A stretch of DNA of 64,000 nucleotides from G963677915 sp963677915 (GTDB lineage Bacteria > Bacillota > Clostridia > Lachnospirales > Vallitaleaceae): NCBI GenBank assembly GCA_963677915.2, contig CAXXGE010000028.1:248001-312000 (forward strand). Direction: 5' to 3'. Positions 42,610-51,688 of this stretch are shown one piece after another; position 1 is the stretch's first letter, and each line of letters opens with the position of its first letter. The notes under the pieces are model-generated. The model saw nothing but the letters and a program-made list of their open reading frames with translations. It made no database searches and had not been told where the DNA came from. A program made the position numbers and the translations under genes.

Positions 42610-44073
42610 ATGGGCGATAAACTAGCAGGGCTGGAACCTGCTTCCGTATTTGAATATTTTGAAGCCATCAGTGCTATTCCCAGACGTTCCGGCAACGAAA
42701 AGGAACTGAGCGATTATATGGTAGCTTTTGCTGAGGAAAGAGGTTTAAAAGCGCTGCAGGATGAATTCATGAATGTCATCATCTGGAAATCCGCTACCAA
42801 AGGCTATGAAACTTCGGATCCAGTCATTATACAGGGTCATTTGGATATGGTGTGCCAGAAGACAAAAGACAGCAGCCACGATTTCGACAGAGACGGCTTG
42901 GATTTGATTGTAGACGGTGATCTGATCAAGGCCAACGGCACGACATTAGGTGCGGACAACGGCATCGCTCTTGCCTATGCGATGGCATTGCTGGATGCTG
43001 ATGATATTCCCCATCCACCTCTTGAAGTGGTGTACACAACCGACGAGGAAGTCGGGCTGACCGGTGCGCTTAAGATGGATAAATCGCCGCTTCAAGGCAA
43101 GTATTTCATCAATCTGGATTCGGAAGAAGAAGGTGAAATCACAGTGGGCTGTGCAGGCGGACTGCATGGCGAATTGAGCGTGCCTCTGGCATACGAGGAC
43201 ACGCCTTTTGCAGAACCTATCGTCGCACACATAACTGTTGAAGGCCTCAAAGGAGGTCATTCTGGCGTTGATATACTGAATTTCAGAGCCAATGCCAGCC
43301 GCATCATGGGCAGGGTGCTCGGCAATCTCTTCGACAGGGTCGATATACGATTGCTTGATATCAAGGGCGGGGATAAGGACAATGTCATCACCCGGGAATC
43401 CTCTTCCTTTGTTGTCCTGGAGAAGAAGGATTTTGGTCAGCTCGAAAGAGTGACAAAAGCCGCTTCAAAGGCAATTTCAGAAGAACTGAAAACCGGCGAC
43501 CCCGATCTATCGATACGTGTACGCACACCCGGCTTCACCCATCTGAGTGCTGTTTTGGACAAGACCTCCACTGAAAAAGTCATTTTCCTTCTTTTCAATT
43601 TACCTAACGGCGTCCAAACCATGAGTGCAGATCTGCCTGGTATGGCCGAAAGTTCCCTGAATATTGGCAAGGTAGCCATCGAGAACGGCAAAGCCATATT
43701 CCTCTTTGCACTTAGAAGCAGTGTGAAGAGTCTGAAGTACCATATGACCAAGCAGCTGGAATGGTTCGCAAAGTTCACTGGCGGTCAATTTACACCAAGT
43801 GCCGACTATCCTGAATGGCCATTCAAGAAAGATTCCAGGCTGACAGAGCTGGCAGTCTCCAAGTATGAAGCGCTTTATGGCAAAAGGCCACTGGTAAAAG
43901 CCATTCATGCAGGTCTTGAACCTGGTGTCTTCCTTGAAAAGATGCCTGAAGTGGATGCCATATCCTTTGGACCTGATATGTGGGATGTCCATTCTCCAGC
44001 TGAAAGGCTGTCCATTGCATCGACAGGCAGGACCTGGATACTCTTAAAAGAAATATTAGCATCATTGAAATGA
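42610..44073 (+). CDS. pepD: Aminoacyl-histidine dipeptidase (M20C)
   Basis: 487 residues. Zinc-binding motifs of the M20 family: QGHLDMVCQ, NGTTLGADNGIALAYAM, TTDEEVGLTGA and, near the end, HAGLEPGVF. It cleaves dipeptides such as Xaa-His in the cytosol and feeds amino-acid fermentation. Last plus-strand gene before a convergent tyrS. Confidence 0.93.
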   Translation: MGDKLAGLEPASVFEYFEAISAIPRRSGNEKELSDYMVAFAEERGLKALQDEFMNVIIWKSATKGYETSDPVIIQGHLDMVCQKTKDSSHDFDRDGLDLIVDGDLIKANGTTLGADNGIALAYAMALLDADDIPHPPLEVVYTTDEEVGLTGALKMDKSPLQGKYFINLDSEEEGEITVGCAGGLHGELSVPLAYEDTPFAEPIVAHITVEGLKGGHSGVDILNFRANASRIMGRVLGNLFDRVDIRLLDIKGGDKDNVITRESSSFVVLEKKDFGQLERVTKAASKAISEELKTGDPDLSIRVRTPGFTHLSAVLDKTSTEKVIFLLFNLPNGVQTMSADLPGMAESSLNIGKVAIENGKAIFLFALRSSVKSLKYHMTKQLEWFAKFTGGQFTPSADYPEWPFKKDSRLTELAVSKYEALYGKRPLVKAIHAGLEPGVFLEKMPEVDAISFGPDMWDVHSPAERLSIASTGRTWILLKEILASLK

Positions 44074-44101
44074 TTTATGCGAACATATTATGAAGAAAAG
44101 A

Positions 44102-44129
44102 GAAGACCCCTGAATTGCCAGGGGTCTTC
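44102..44129. terminator. Hairpin between convergent pepD and tyrS
   Basis: GAAGACCCCTG (44102-44112) and CAGGGGTCTTC (44119-44129) pair perfectly around six bases. T tails are poor on both sides, but its position between convergent genes suggests a bidirectional terminator. Confidence 0.7.
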
Positions 44130-44142
44130 ATTATGGTTCAGA

Positions 44143-45369
44143 TTATACAAGTTTGATGAGATGATAGACTTTTTTGCCTTTTTTGATCAACAGTTCGTTG
44201 TCAGTAAAGTCAGCCAACGTGATGCTCTTGCCGAAATCCTTTTCCTGAACATCGTTCAGTCTCACGCCACCTTGCTGTATCAGCCTGCGGCCTTCTGAAC
44301 GGCTTGGAATCAAGCCTGTTTCCTGCATCAGTTCTATCAGGTCTTTGCCGTTCTCAAAGTCGGATATGTTGTAGTCGGAGTGGGGAACATTGGCATTTGA
44401 GCCGCCGCCGCCAAACAGTGCTTTTGTAGCTTCCTCGGCTTTTTTTGCTTCTTCATCACCATGGATGATCTTCGTGATCTCAAATGCCAGCACTTCTTTT
44501 GCCTTGTTGATTTCCGCATCCTGAAGGGCACCCAGTCGTTTCACTTCATCCATAGGAAGGAAAGTCAGAAGTCCGAGACATTCTTCTACTTTGGCATCTT
44601 CTATATTTCTCCAGTATTGGTAGAACTCGTATGGTGTTGTTTTTTCGGGATCCAACCACACAGCTCCCTGTTCGGTCTTGCCCATTTTTTTGCCTTCGCT
44701 GGTAGTAAGAAGGTTGAAAGTGAGGCCAAAGGAAGGCTGTGATTCCTTTCTTCTGATCAGTTCAACACCGCCAAGGATATTGGACCATTGGTCGTTGCCG
44801 CCCATTTGAAGCGTGCAGCCGTAACGTTTGTAAAGCTCCAGGAAGTCGTAGGACTGAAGGAGCATATAGTTGAACTCAAGGAACGTGAGGCCTTTTTCCA
44901 TTCTGGACTTGTAGCAGTCTGCTGTCAGCATACGGTTAACAGAGAAGTGGACACCTATTTCCCTAAGGAAATCCACATAGTTGAGCTTTAGGAGCCAATC
45001 AGCGTTGTTGATCATGATTGCCTTGTCGTCACTAAAATCAATCAGACGGCCAAGTTGTTTTTTGAAACGTTCTGCATTGGCTTCGATCTGCTCGTCGGTG
45101 AGCATCTTTCTCATATCCGTTTTGCCGCTTGGATCGCCGATCTTGACAGTACCGCCGCCAATGAGGGCGATAGGCTTGTGACCGGCACGCTGCATATGTG
45201 CCATGGCCATGATTGTCAAGAAATGGCCGGCTGTCAGGGAGTCGGCCGTTGGGTCGAATCCTATATAAAAGGTCACTTTCTCCTTCGCGAGCAGTTCCTT
45301 TATTTCATCTTCGTGTGTTGCCTGCGCTATGAATCCGCGTTCAAGCAATATGTCGTATGCGCTTTTCAT
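44143..45369 (-). CDS. tyrS: Tyrosyl-tRNA synthetase
   Basis: 408 residues. The class I signature appears as TAGHFLTIM (HIGH-like) and EGKKMGKTEQ (KMSKS-like); the tyrosine pocket includes YIGFDPTADS and GGNDQWSNILGG. A C-terminal S4 domain (GLIPSRSEGRRLIQQGGVRL) binds tRNA. AGGAGG precedes the ATG. The 109-base gap to the divergent gene is too short for a T-box leader and none is seen. Confidence 0.96.
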   Translation of the reverse strand: MKSAYDILLERGFIAQATHEDEIKELLAKEKVTFYIGFDPTADSLTAGHFLTIMAMAHMQRAGHKPIALIGGGTVKIGDPSGKTDMRKMLTDEQIEANAERFKKQLGRLIDFSDDKAIMINNADWLLKLNYVDFLREIGVHFSVNRMLTADCYKSRMEKGLTFLEFNYMLLQSYDFLELYKRYGCTLQMGGNDQWSNILGGVELIRRKESQPSFGLTFNLLTTSEGKKMGKTEQGAVWLDPEKTTPYEFYQYWRNIEDAKVEECLGLLTFLPMDEVKRLGALQDAEINKAKEVLAFEITKIIHGDEEAKKAEEATKALFGGGGSNANVPHSDYNISDFENGKDLIELMQETGLIPSRSEGRRLIQQGGVRLNDVQEKDFGKSITLADFTDNELLIKKGKKVYHLIKLV

Positions 45370-45478
45370 TTCTGCCTCCTAAAAAAATTCATTACTCATA
45401 TATATACCATTAATTGACGGTTTTGTAAATATCGGGTATCATTAAGTGTCGTAAATACCCATAGAAAGGTAGTTTTCC

Positions 45479-47332
45479 ATGAGACCATTATACTTAAAAG
45501 ATGAAATATTGATGGATATCGAAAAGCCTGCCAGATACATCGGACAGGAAGTCAATGCTGTTAATAAAGCAGTGCATGCGGTCGATATACGCTTCGCACT
45601 GTGTTTTCCCGATATATATGAGATCGGTATGAGTCATTTGGGACTTAGTATCCTCTATAATATGCTGAACCAACGTACTGACACTTTCTGCGAAAGGGTT
45701 TTCTCGCCTTGGGTAGACCTTGACAGCAAAATGGAAGAGCAGGGACTATCCCTGTTCTCACTTGAATCCCAGTCGCCCGTCAAGGACTTCGATATTCTGG
45801 GATTTACTGTCCAGTATGAGATGAGTTATACAAATATATTGCGGGTGCTGGATCTTTCTGGTGTTCCGCTACGAAGTGCAGACAGATCTGAAGACGACCT
45901 TATCGTCTGCGCAGGCGGTCCATGCACCTACAACCCCGAACCAATAGCCGATTTCGTTGACTTCTTCTATATCGGAGAAGGAGAGGTCAATCTTGATGCA
46001 GTCCTTGATAAATATAAGGAAAACAAAAACAGAGGGGGCACGCGCGAGGATTTCCTGAGAAACATTCTGGATATCGATGGTATCTACGTACCTGCTTTCT
46101 ATGAAGCATCATACAATTCTGACGGCACGCTTTCTGACTTTGTGCCCGTCATGGAGGGCGCGCCCCCTAAGATAAAGAAGAACATCGCCATGGAAGTATC
46201 CGATACACTGTTCCCTGAGAAGCCGATTGTCCCCTATATCCAGACCGTACATGACAGGGTGGTGCTGGAGCTGTTCAGAGGCTGTTCCAGGGGCTGCCGC
46301 TTCTGTCAGGCAGGCATGATCTACAGGCCTGTGCGGGAACGTTCGTTGGACACGCTGAAAACACAGGCAAAAGCGCTGCTTGAAAATACAGGACATGACG
46401 AGATTTCGTTGATTTCACTGAGTTCCAGTGACTATAGCAACCTTGATGACCTGGCAACATATCTGATTGATGCATGCGGACAGACACATGTCAACCTGTC
46501 TCTGCCTTCCCTTAGGGTGGACAACTTTTCACTGGATTTGATGAAGCGGGTCCAGGACGTCCGCAAAAGCTCATTGACTTTTGCGCCCGAAGCCGGCAGC
46601 CAACGTATGAGGGATGTCATCAACAAGGGGATTACTGAAGAAGATATCCTGAGCGGCTCTTATGAGGCCTTTAAAGGCGGCTGGAACAGGGTCAAGCTCT
46701 ATTTTATGCTGGGACTTCCAACGGAAACGGTAGAGGACGTAATGGCCATTGCCGAGCTTGGTCAGAACATCGTCGACAAGTATTTCGAGTTGCCTTCCGA
46801 AGCGAGACGCAAAAGACCGGAAATCGTCTTGAGTACGTCCTTCTTCATACCCAAACCATTTACACCGTTCCAGTGGGTGGGGCAGGACACCTTGCAGCAA
46901 TTCGAAGAGAAACAAAGCCTTCTCAACCGCAGCATCCGCAAAAAATACATCAAGTACAACAGCCATGATGCCCACACAAGCGTCATCGAAGGTGTCCTCG
47001 CAAGGGGTGACAGGCGGCTGGCTGATGTCATCGAACACGCCTACCGGCACGGTGCGCGTTTTGACGCATGGTCTGAATTCTTCGACTTCAGCATTTGGCG
47101 AAATGCCTTTGAAGCCTTCGGTCTGGAAATGGATTTCTACAGCACAAGAGTCCGTCCGAAAGATGAACTGCTGCCTTGGGATTTCATTGATATCGGCGTT
47201 GAAAAGGCCTTTTTATACGGTGAATTCCTGGCATCACAGGCAGGCGAAACCACTGTCAACTGCATGGAAGGATGCGCCAACTGCGGTGCGGCTTCCTTTG
47301 GTGGAGGTATATGTTATGAAAGCAAGAATTAA
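45479..47332 (+). CDS. B12-binding-domain radical SAM protein (TIGR03960 type)
   Basis: 617 residues. The N-terminal half resembles a B12-binding domain. The radical-SAM cluster motif is CSRGCRFCQ (CxxxCxxC) at about residues 265-273. It belongs to the YgiQ-unlike TIGR03960 group that in Firmicutes precedes a DUF2344 protein and ribonuclease G, as here. The function is thought to be RNA or ribosome-related modification but is not settled. It ends in a Cys-rich tail (CMEGCANCGAASFGGG) and overlaps the next gene by 17 bases. Confidence 0.9.
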   Translation: MRPLYLKDEILMDIEKPARYIGQEVNAVNKAVHAVDIRFALCFPDIYEIGMSHLGLSILYNMLNQRTDTFCERVFSPWVDLDSKMEEQGLSLFSLESQSPVKDFDILGFTVQYEMSYTNILRVLDLSGVPLRSADRSEDDLIVCAGGPCTYNPEPIADFVDFFYIGEGEVNLDAVLDKYKENKNRGGTREDFLRNILDIDGIYVPAFYEASYNSDGTLSDFVPVMEGAPPKIKKNIAMEVSDTLFPEKPIVPYIQTVHDRVVLELFRGCSRGCRFCQAGMIYRPVRERSLDTLKTQAKALLENTGHDEISLISLSSSDYSNLDDLATYLIDACGQTHVNLSLPSLRVDNFSLDLMKRVQDVRKSSLTFAPEAGSQRMRDVINKGITEEDILSGSYEAFKGGWNRVKLYFMLGLPTETVEDVMAIAELGQNIVDKYFELPSEARRKRPEIVLSTSFFIPKPFTPFQWVGQDTLQQFEEKQSLLNRSIRKKYIKYNSHDAHTSVIEGVLARGDRRLADVIEHAYRHGARFDAWSEFFDFSIWRNAFEAFGLEMDFYSTRVRPKDELLPWDFIDIGVEKAFLYGEFLASQAGETTVNCMEGCANCGAASFGGGICYESKN

Positions 47333-47951
47333 GTTCCAGAAGATGGGTCCTGTCAGGTTCATCGGACATCTTGACCTGATGAGAACCATGCAGAAGGCAT
47401 TCAGAAGGGCGGCTGTTCCAATTGCCTATTCCCATGGATACAACCCCCATCAGGTCCTCTCATTCGCTTCGCCGCTTCCTGTAGGCGTAGAAAGTCTTTG
47501 TGACTATATGGACCTCGAGCTCGAACGGGATGTCGATCTCCATGACATGGTTGTAGACCTCAACAACACCCTTCCGCTGGGGCTTTTCGCATTGGAGGCA
47601 AGGGAACTTGAAGAGGGAGAGGCCGCTGGTATGGCAGCTGTAACAGGTTCCAAATACATTGTAATAGTACATGACAGCTCTTTCACACATGAGATGGTCG
47701 ACACATTCCTGAAGAAGGAAGAAGTCACCTATATGAAGAAGAACAAACGCGGAAAGCTGAATGAAGTGGATATAAGGCCTGGCATCTATGAGATCATTTT
47801 TGATGGCAAAGATCTGTTGATCCAGGTGTCTGCAGGAAGCGTCATGAATATCAAACCCGAAACAGTCGTTGAACAGCTGTGCATATCTGCTGACCTGCCG
47901 TACAACAGACACAACTACCATTACATCAGGCAAGAACTTATTTTATCGTAA
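47316..47951 (+). CDS. DUF2344 (TIGR03936) protein
   Basis: 211 residues, starting KARIKFQKMGPVRFIGHLDL, with PIAYSHGYNPHQVLSFASPL: the diagnostic start of this family. The gene is nearly always downstream of the TIGR03960 radical SAM gene, and in some bacteria the two are fused. It should form a complex with or present substrate to that enzyme. GGAGG lies about 10 bases before the ATG at 47316. Confidence 0.9.
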   Translation: MKARIKFQKMGPVRFIGHLDLMRTMQKAFRRAAVPIAYSHGYNPHQVLSFASPLPVGVESLCDYMDLELERDVDLHDMVVDLNNTLPLGLFALEARELEEGEAAGMAAVTGSKYIVIVHDSSFTHEMVDTFLKKEEVTYMKKNKRGKLNEVDIRPGIYEIIFDGKDLLIQVSAGSVMNIKPETVVEQLCISADLPYNRHNYHYIRQELILS

Positions 47952-47966
47952 AGGCAAGGTGGTTCC

Positions 47967-49144
47967 ATGGGCCATAAACTGGTGACGACCAGCCTTCGGG
48001 GCATGGTTATGAGCTTTCTTCTGGATGAACAGGACAAAGCGATTGAAATTCACCCTTTCCCGGAAAATCTAAAATCATTGGTCGGCAATATTTATGCTGG
48101 ACGCGTATCGAATATAGCCAAGAATATTAATGCTGCATTCGTTCATATCGGAGAGGATAAGCCGGCCTATCTATCACTGGAAAACACCAGTAAGATTTTT
48201 TATTCAGACGGCAGACCGGCTGATGCCAAGCTTAAACAAGGCGATCTTATTTTGGTTCAGGTCGCAAAAGATGCCCACAAGACAAAAGCACCCAAACTTG
48301 TTGCAGAATTCGCAGTTACGGGACAATATGCTGTGCTGACAACAAACCATCCATCATTGGGGCTGTCATCAAAAATCACGGAAACCAAAGAACGTATCAG
48401 ACTTAAAAGGCTCTTTAAACCATACGTAACAAAGGCTTACGGCTTTATCGTCAGGACCAACTGTGCGACAGCTGAGAATCTGAAATCGAAGAGGAGATAG
48501 ACGGCCTGATCAAGGAATATGAAAAAATCATGGCTTCCATGCCTTATGCCAATGCCGGCAGCTGTCTTCACAGAGGTGCCAACGGACATCTCAAACTGCT
48601 TCGTGATATGAACCTGGAGCTTGTGGACAGCTATGTATATGACGACAACGAGCTTTTTGAGCAGGCAGCGCCCCTTGTAGAGAATGCTGTGCATTATTCT
48701 GACAGTTATCCTCTCAATGCCCTCTACAACCTCGAAAAGCAGCTGGACAGAGCGCTGCGGGAGAAAGTCTGGTTGAAATCGGGAGCGAGCATCGTCATTC
48801 AGGCAACAGAAGCCCTGATTGCAATTGATGTCAATACTGAAAAGAACCAGAGCCGGAAAAATCCGGAAGAAGTCATTCTTGCAACCAATATGGAAGCAGC
48901 TGAAGAAATCGCAAGACAGATACGGCTCAGGAATCTGTCCGGCATTATCATTGTCGATTATATAGATATGTCTTCCGAATCGGACAGAAGGATTCTATGC
49001 TACAGGGTAGAGGCATTATGCATGAAGGACCGGATCAGGACGCGGTTTATCGATATGACCCCCCTCGGACTTGTTGAAATAACAAGACGGAAAACGGAAA
49101 AGACACTGAAGGAAAAGCTGAAGGAAATGGATACTGAAAGGTAG
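47967..49144 (+). pseudogene. rng: Ribonuclease E/G with a -1 frameshift
   Basis: The first frame (ATG 47967) reads 177 residues, including the S1-like VGNIYAGRVSNIAKNINAAF and HIGEDKPAYL, and ends prematurely at 48500. The second frame takes over at about 48480 (EIEEEIDGLIKEYEKIMASM) and reads the rest, including the catalytic metal site VIQATEALIAIDVNTEKN and RNLSGIIIVDYIDM, to 49144. Adding one base at CTGAAATCG (48478-48486), most simply a second G, restores a protein of about 392 residues, slightly short for RNase G. Real inactivation of this RNA-processing enzyme or a sequencing error are both possible. Confidence 0.88.
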
Positions 49145-49151
49145 TGATTCC

Positions 49152-50003
49152 ATGGCAGTGATAAAACCATTCACAAAAGACCAGATTCGATCGGCCACAT
49201 CGCTGGCACATCAGTCATACCTAAAGGAACTTGAAAAAATCTGCGGCATGCGCGAAATCGCCCATTCCGTAGTTCATGAAGTCTTGGTGCCTTTGATAGA
49301 CAGTCCTTATGCATTCTGTGTATATGAGGACGGACATATGGCCGGCTTTATTGCAGGCGACCCTCATACAGGCAAGGTATCACTGTTTGGACACGGCTAC
49401 AACGACGAAAACGCCTACAAACTCTATAACATCATGTACACAGAGCTGGCAGAAAGGCTTGTAGGCAGCGGATTGCGTGAACATGCAGTTACAGTCTACC
49501 GTCATGATGCAGGACCGATCGAAGCGTTTTTCCATAACGGATTCGGTATGTCGAAGGTCCATGCAATTGCCGATTTGGACAGCACTTATGCGGCTCATCC
49601 AATCGGCAACCGCTCTGTTATTGTGGAAGCTCTTGATACCAGCGGCATTGAGAGGCTGCAGCCATTGAAGAAGGCGTTCGATGAACATCTGGCTAACAGC
49701 CCTGCCTTTGTCGTATCCGACAGTCCGCTGACTGCAAACCTGCTGGTTCTCGTGGACGAAGGTATCGATATTGGCTTTCTCGAGTGGTCGCCCAAAAGGT
49801 CAGAGATCATCAGCGCGTATCTGAAGCCCGAATGGCGGGGCAGGGGGCTTTTCAACCACTTGCTCTTCACTGTTTTCAACATATTGAAATCCAAAGGCGA
49901 GCATTGCTGCAGCGTCACATTCGACAGTATGAATCCATCGTCATCGGCATATTGGCTCAAATACTTCCAGCCATATGCCTATGAACTCAAAAGGAAAATA
50001 TGA
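49152..50003 (+). CDS. GNAT-family acetyltransferase
   Basis: 283 residues. The C-terminal half has the GNAT acetyl-CoA loop AYLKPEWRGRGLFNHLLF (RGxGL/F) followed by HCCSVTFDSMNPSSSAYWLK. The N-terminal half (FCVYEDGHMAGFIAGDPHTG) looks like a second, weaker GNAT fold. Substrate unknown. It follows rng directly and may be co-transcribed. Confidence 0.82.
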   Translation: MAVIKPFTKDQIRSATSLAHQSYLKELEKICGMREIAHSVVHEVLVPLIDSPYAFCVYEDGHMAGFIAGDPHTGKVSLFGHGYNDENAYKLYNIMYTELAERLVGSGLREHAVTVYRHDAGPIEAFFHNGFGMSKVHAIADLDSTYAAHPIGNRSVIVEALDTSGIERLQPLKKAFDEHLANSPAFVVSDSPLTANLLVLVDEGIDIGFLEWSPKRSEIISAYLKPEWRGRGLFNHLLFTVFNILKSKGEHCCSVTFDSMNPSSSAYWLKYFQPYAYELKRKI

Positions 50004-50021
50004 CTCTTATGAAATAAAACA

Positions 50022-50061
50022 GGGTTCGGTTTACATAATTATTACTACGTAAACCGAACCC
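50022..50061. terminator. Long hairpin between convergent genes
   Basis: GGGTTCGGTTTAC (50022-50034) and GTAAACCGAACCC (50049-50061) are perfect 13-base arms. It separates the acetyltransferase gene from the minus-strand gene at 50069. Confidence 0.8.
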
Positions 50062-50068
50062 CTTGTAG

Positions 50069-50635
50069 TTAATATTCGTCCGGAAGAATAGGCTTGGTCA
50101 CCAGCAGTTTGCTGAAAAGCAGCGAGTCGTAGATGAAATCCTGAAAGTATTCCTTATCCCGGACACTCTTGCAGAAGCCCTTTTCAATATCCTCCAGTAT
50201 TTCAGAGCTGTCCTTTTGCAATCCGTAGCCAATCTGTATGTCATAGACGTTGAAAAGCTTCTCGAACATCTCTTCGCTATAGGAGCCGGCGGGAATGAAA
50301 GAGACCAGCCTGTACTTGTCGGGTTCCTGCTTTCCGAAAGAGAAGATTGCCGATAAGCCCGTCTTCTTCGGGGCTTCGAACAGCCTTACCTGAACCGGGA
50401 AACCATTCTGGAAAAGATAGGCTTCTGCTTCCTTCATGAAGCTTCTGTCATCAGGATTGCCTATAAAGCCGAGGTTTGTTTCTATCAGAAGGACAATATC
50501 CTCTTTGGCCATCAACTCACGAAGATATTTCCGTCTCATGCCTTCAATGTCTTTAACCTTCTCATAAAAGCTGTGATAAAAGCCTAACTGCTTGTCATAT
50601 TTTGTCTTAATTTTATTCACTGTGCTGACCTCCAA
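50069..50635 (-). CDS. Hypothetical soluble protein
   Basis: 188 residues, read alone on the minus strand with a GGAGGT at the start. No domain is recognised. Features: basic N-terminus, predicted helices, then an alternating beta-like region (EEMFEKLFNVYDIQIGYGLQ) and a C-terminal FIYDSLLFSKLLVTKP. No signal peptide or membrane segment. Function unknown. Confidence 0.6.
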   Translation of the reverse strand: MEVSTVNKIKTKYDKQLGFYHSFYEKVKDIEGMRRKYLRELMAKEDIVLLIETNLGFIGNPDDRSFMKEAEAYLFQNGFPVQVRLFEAPKKTGLSAIFSFGKQEPDKYRLVSFIPAGSYSEEMFEKLFNVYDIQIGYGLQKDSSEILEDIEKGFCKSVRDKEYFQDFIYDSLLFSKLLVTKPILPDEY

Positions 50636-50737
50636 AACTGTTTACACCATTATAACCTTTTATATTTTCACATTCAACTTTCAATATGGTATAATCAATC
50701 ATATTTGCGCCATTAATTAATCAAAGAGGTGATTATA

Positions 50738-51688
50738 ATGCTTGCATTCAACAGAAAACACTTCCTGGATCTCAAATCGCTGGAAGCGTCGGAAATACAC
50801 TATATTCTCAATTCAGCACAAAAAATGAAGTATATCCTTACTTCAAGCAAATCGGTAGTCACGCCCCATCTTAAGGGAAAAACCGTGGCCATGCTTTTCC
50901 ACGAGGAAAGCTCGAGAAGCAAGCTCTCCTATGAACTCGCTGCACAGAGTCTTAGCGCGAAAGTCATTGAGTTGACCACTGCCAAACAGTTCAGCAGGGG
51001 TGAGTCGCTCAAAGATATCGGCCGCTACGTTGACCAGCTGGGTGCTGACTTCATCGTTGTCCGCCATCCGATAGCAGGTGGCGCCCATCATCTGGCCAAG
51101 AATGTGAATGCGTCTGTAATCAATGCCGGCGACGGTAAGGACGAGAATCCAACACAGGCGTTAATCGACCTGCTGACCATTTTGGAATATAAAAAGTCCT
51201 TCAACGGGCTGAAAGTCGTTATACTCGGGGATGTCATGCACAACCGCGTAGCAAGAAGCAATGTGTTCGCATTGACAAAACTGGGGGCAGAAGTTGCCAT
51301 AGCAAGCCCACCGACCTTGATTCCAAGGGATATTGACAAGTCGGGCATCAAAGTCTATCATTCCGCTACAGAGGCCGTTATCGGGGCGGATGTCATCATG
51401 ACACTTAAGATTCAAACAGAAAGACAGGGCAGAAAACTAATTCCTTCACTGAACGAATATAAAAAACTTTACAAATTGGATCCTACAAGACTTGAATATG
51501 CCAAGCCGGACGTGATTGTCATGCACCCAGGCCCAATCAACAGGGGTATAGAGATTTCATCGGAGGTCATTGACGGCGAAGCGTCCCTATTGAGTGAACT
51601 CCAGATAAACGGCGTGGCCATCAGAATGGCCCTTTTCAATCTGCTTGCCAAGGGAGGAAACTATGATGTCGATAAGAACAGTCATTAA
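50738..51688 (+). CDS. pyrB: Aspartate carbamoyltransferase-like protein with altered active-site residues
   Basis: 316 residues, GAGGTG before the ATG; a TATAAT with a weak -35 (TTTCAC) lies at 50690. The overall fold and several signatures match ATCase: RHPIAGGAHHLA, NAGDG, NPTQALIDL, HPGPINRGIEI. Some usually invariant residues differ: the carbamoyl-phosphate loop STRTR reads SSRSK, the HPTQ histidine is Asn (DENPTQ), and the RVQ-ER arginine is Lys (KIQTER). Arg in RHP and in NRVARS, and Gln in NPTQ, are kept. It could be a divergent but active ATCase or an enzyme of another specificity. It overlaps the pyrC-like gene by 26 bases. Confidence 0.75.
   Translation: MLAFNRKHFLDLKSLEASEIHYILNSAQKMKYILTSSKSVVTPHLKGKTVAMLFHEESSRSKLSYELAAQSLSAKVIELTTAKQFSRGESLKDIGRYVDQLGADFIVVRHPIAGGAHHLAKNVNASVINAGDGKDENPTQALIDLLTILEYKKSFNGLKVVILGDVMHNRVARSNVFALTKLGAEVAIASPPTLIPRDIDKSGIKVYHSATEAVIGADVIMTLKIQTERQGRKLIPSLNEYKKLYKLDPTRLEYAKPDVIVMHPGPINRGIEISSEVIDGEASLLSELQINGVAIRMALFNLLAKGGNYDVDKNSH

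Noticed and set aside
45370..45478. T-box leader upstream of tyrS
   Set aside because: The gap is only 109 bases and lacks an AGGGTGG-type T-box sequence and specifier stem.
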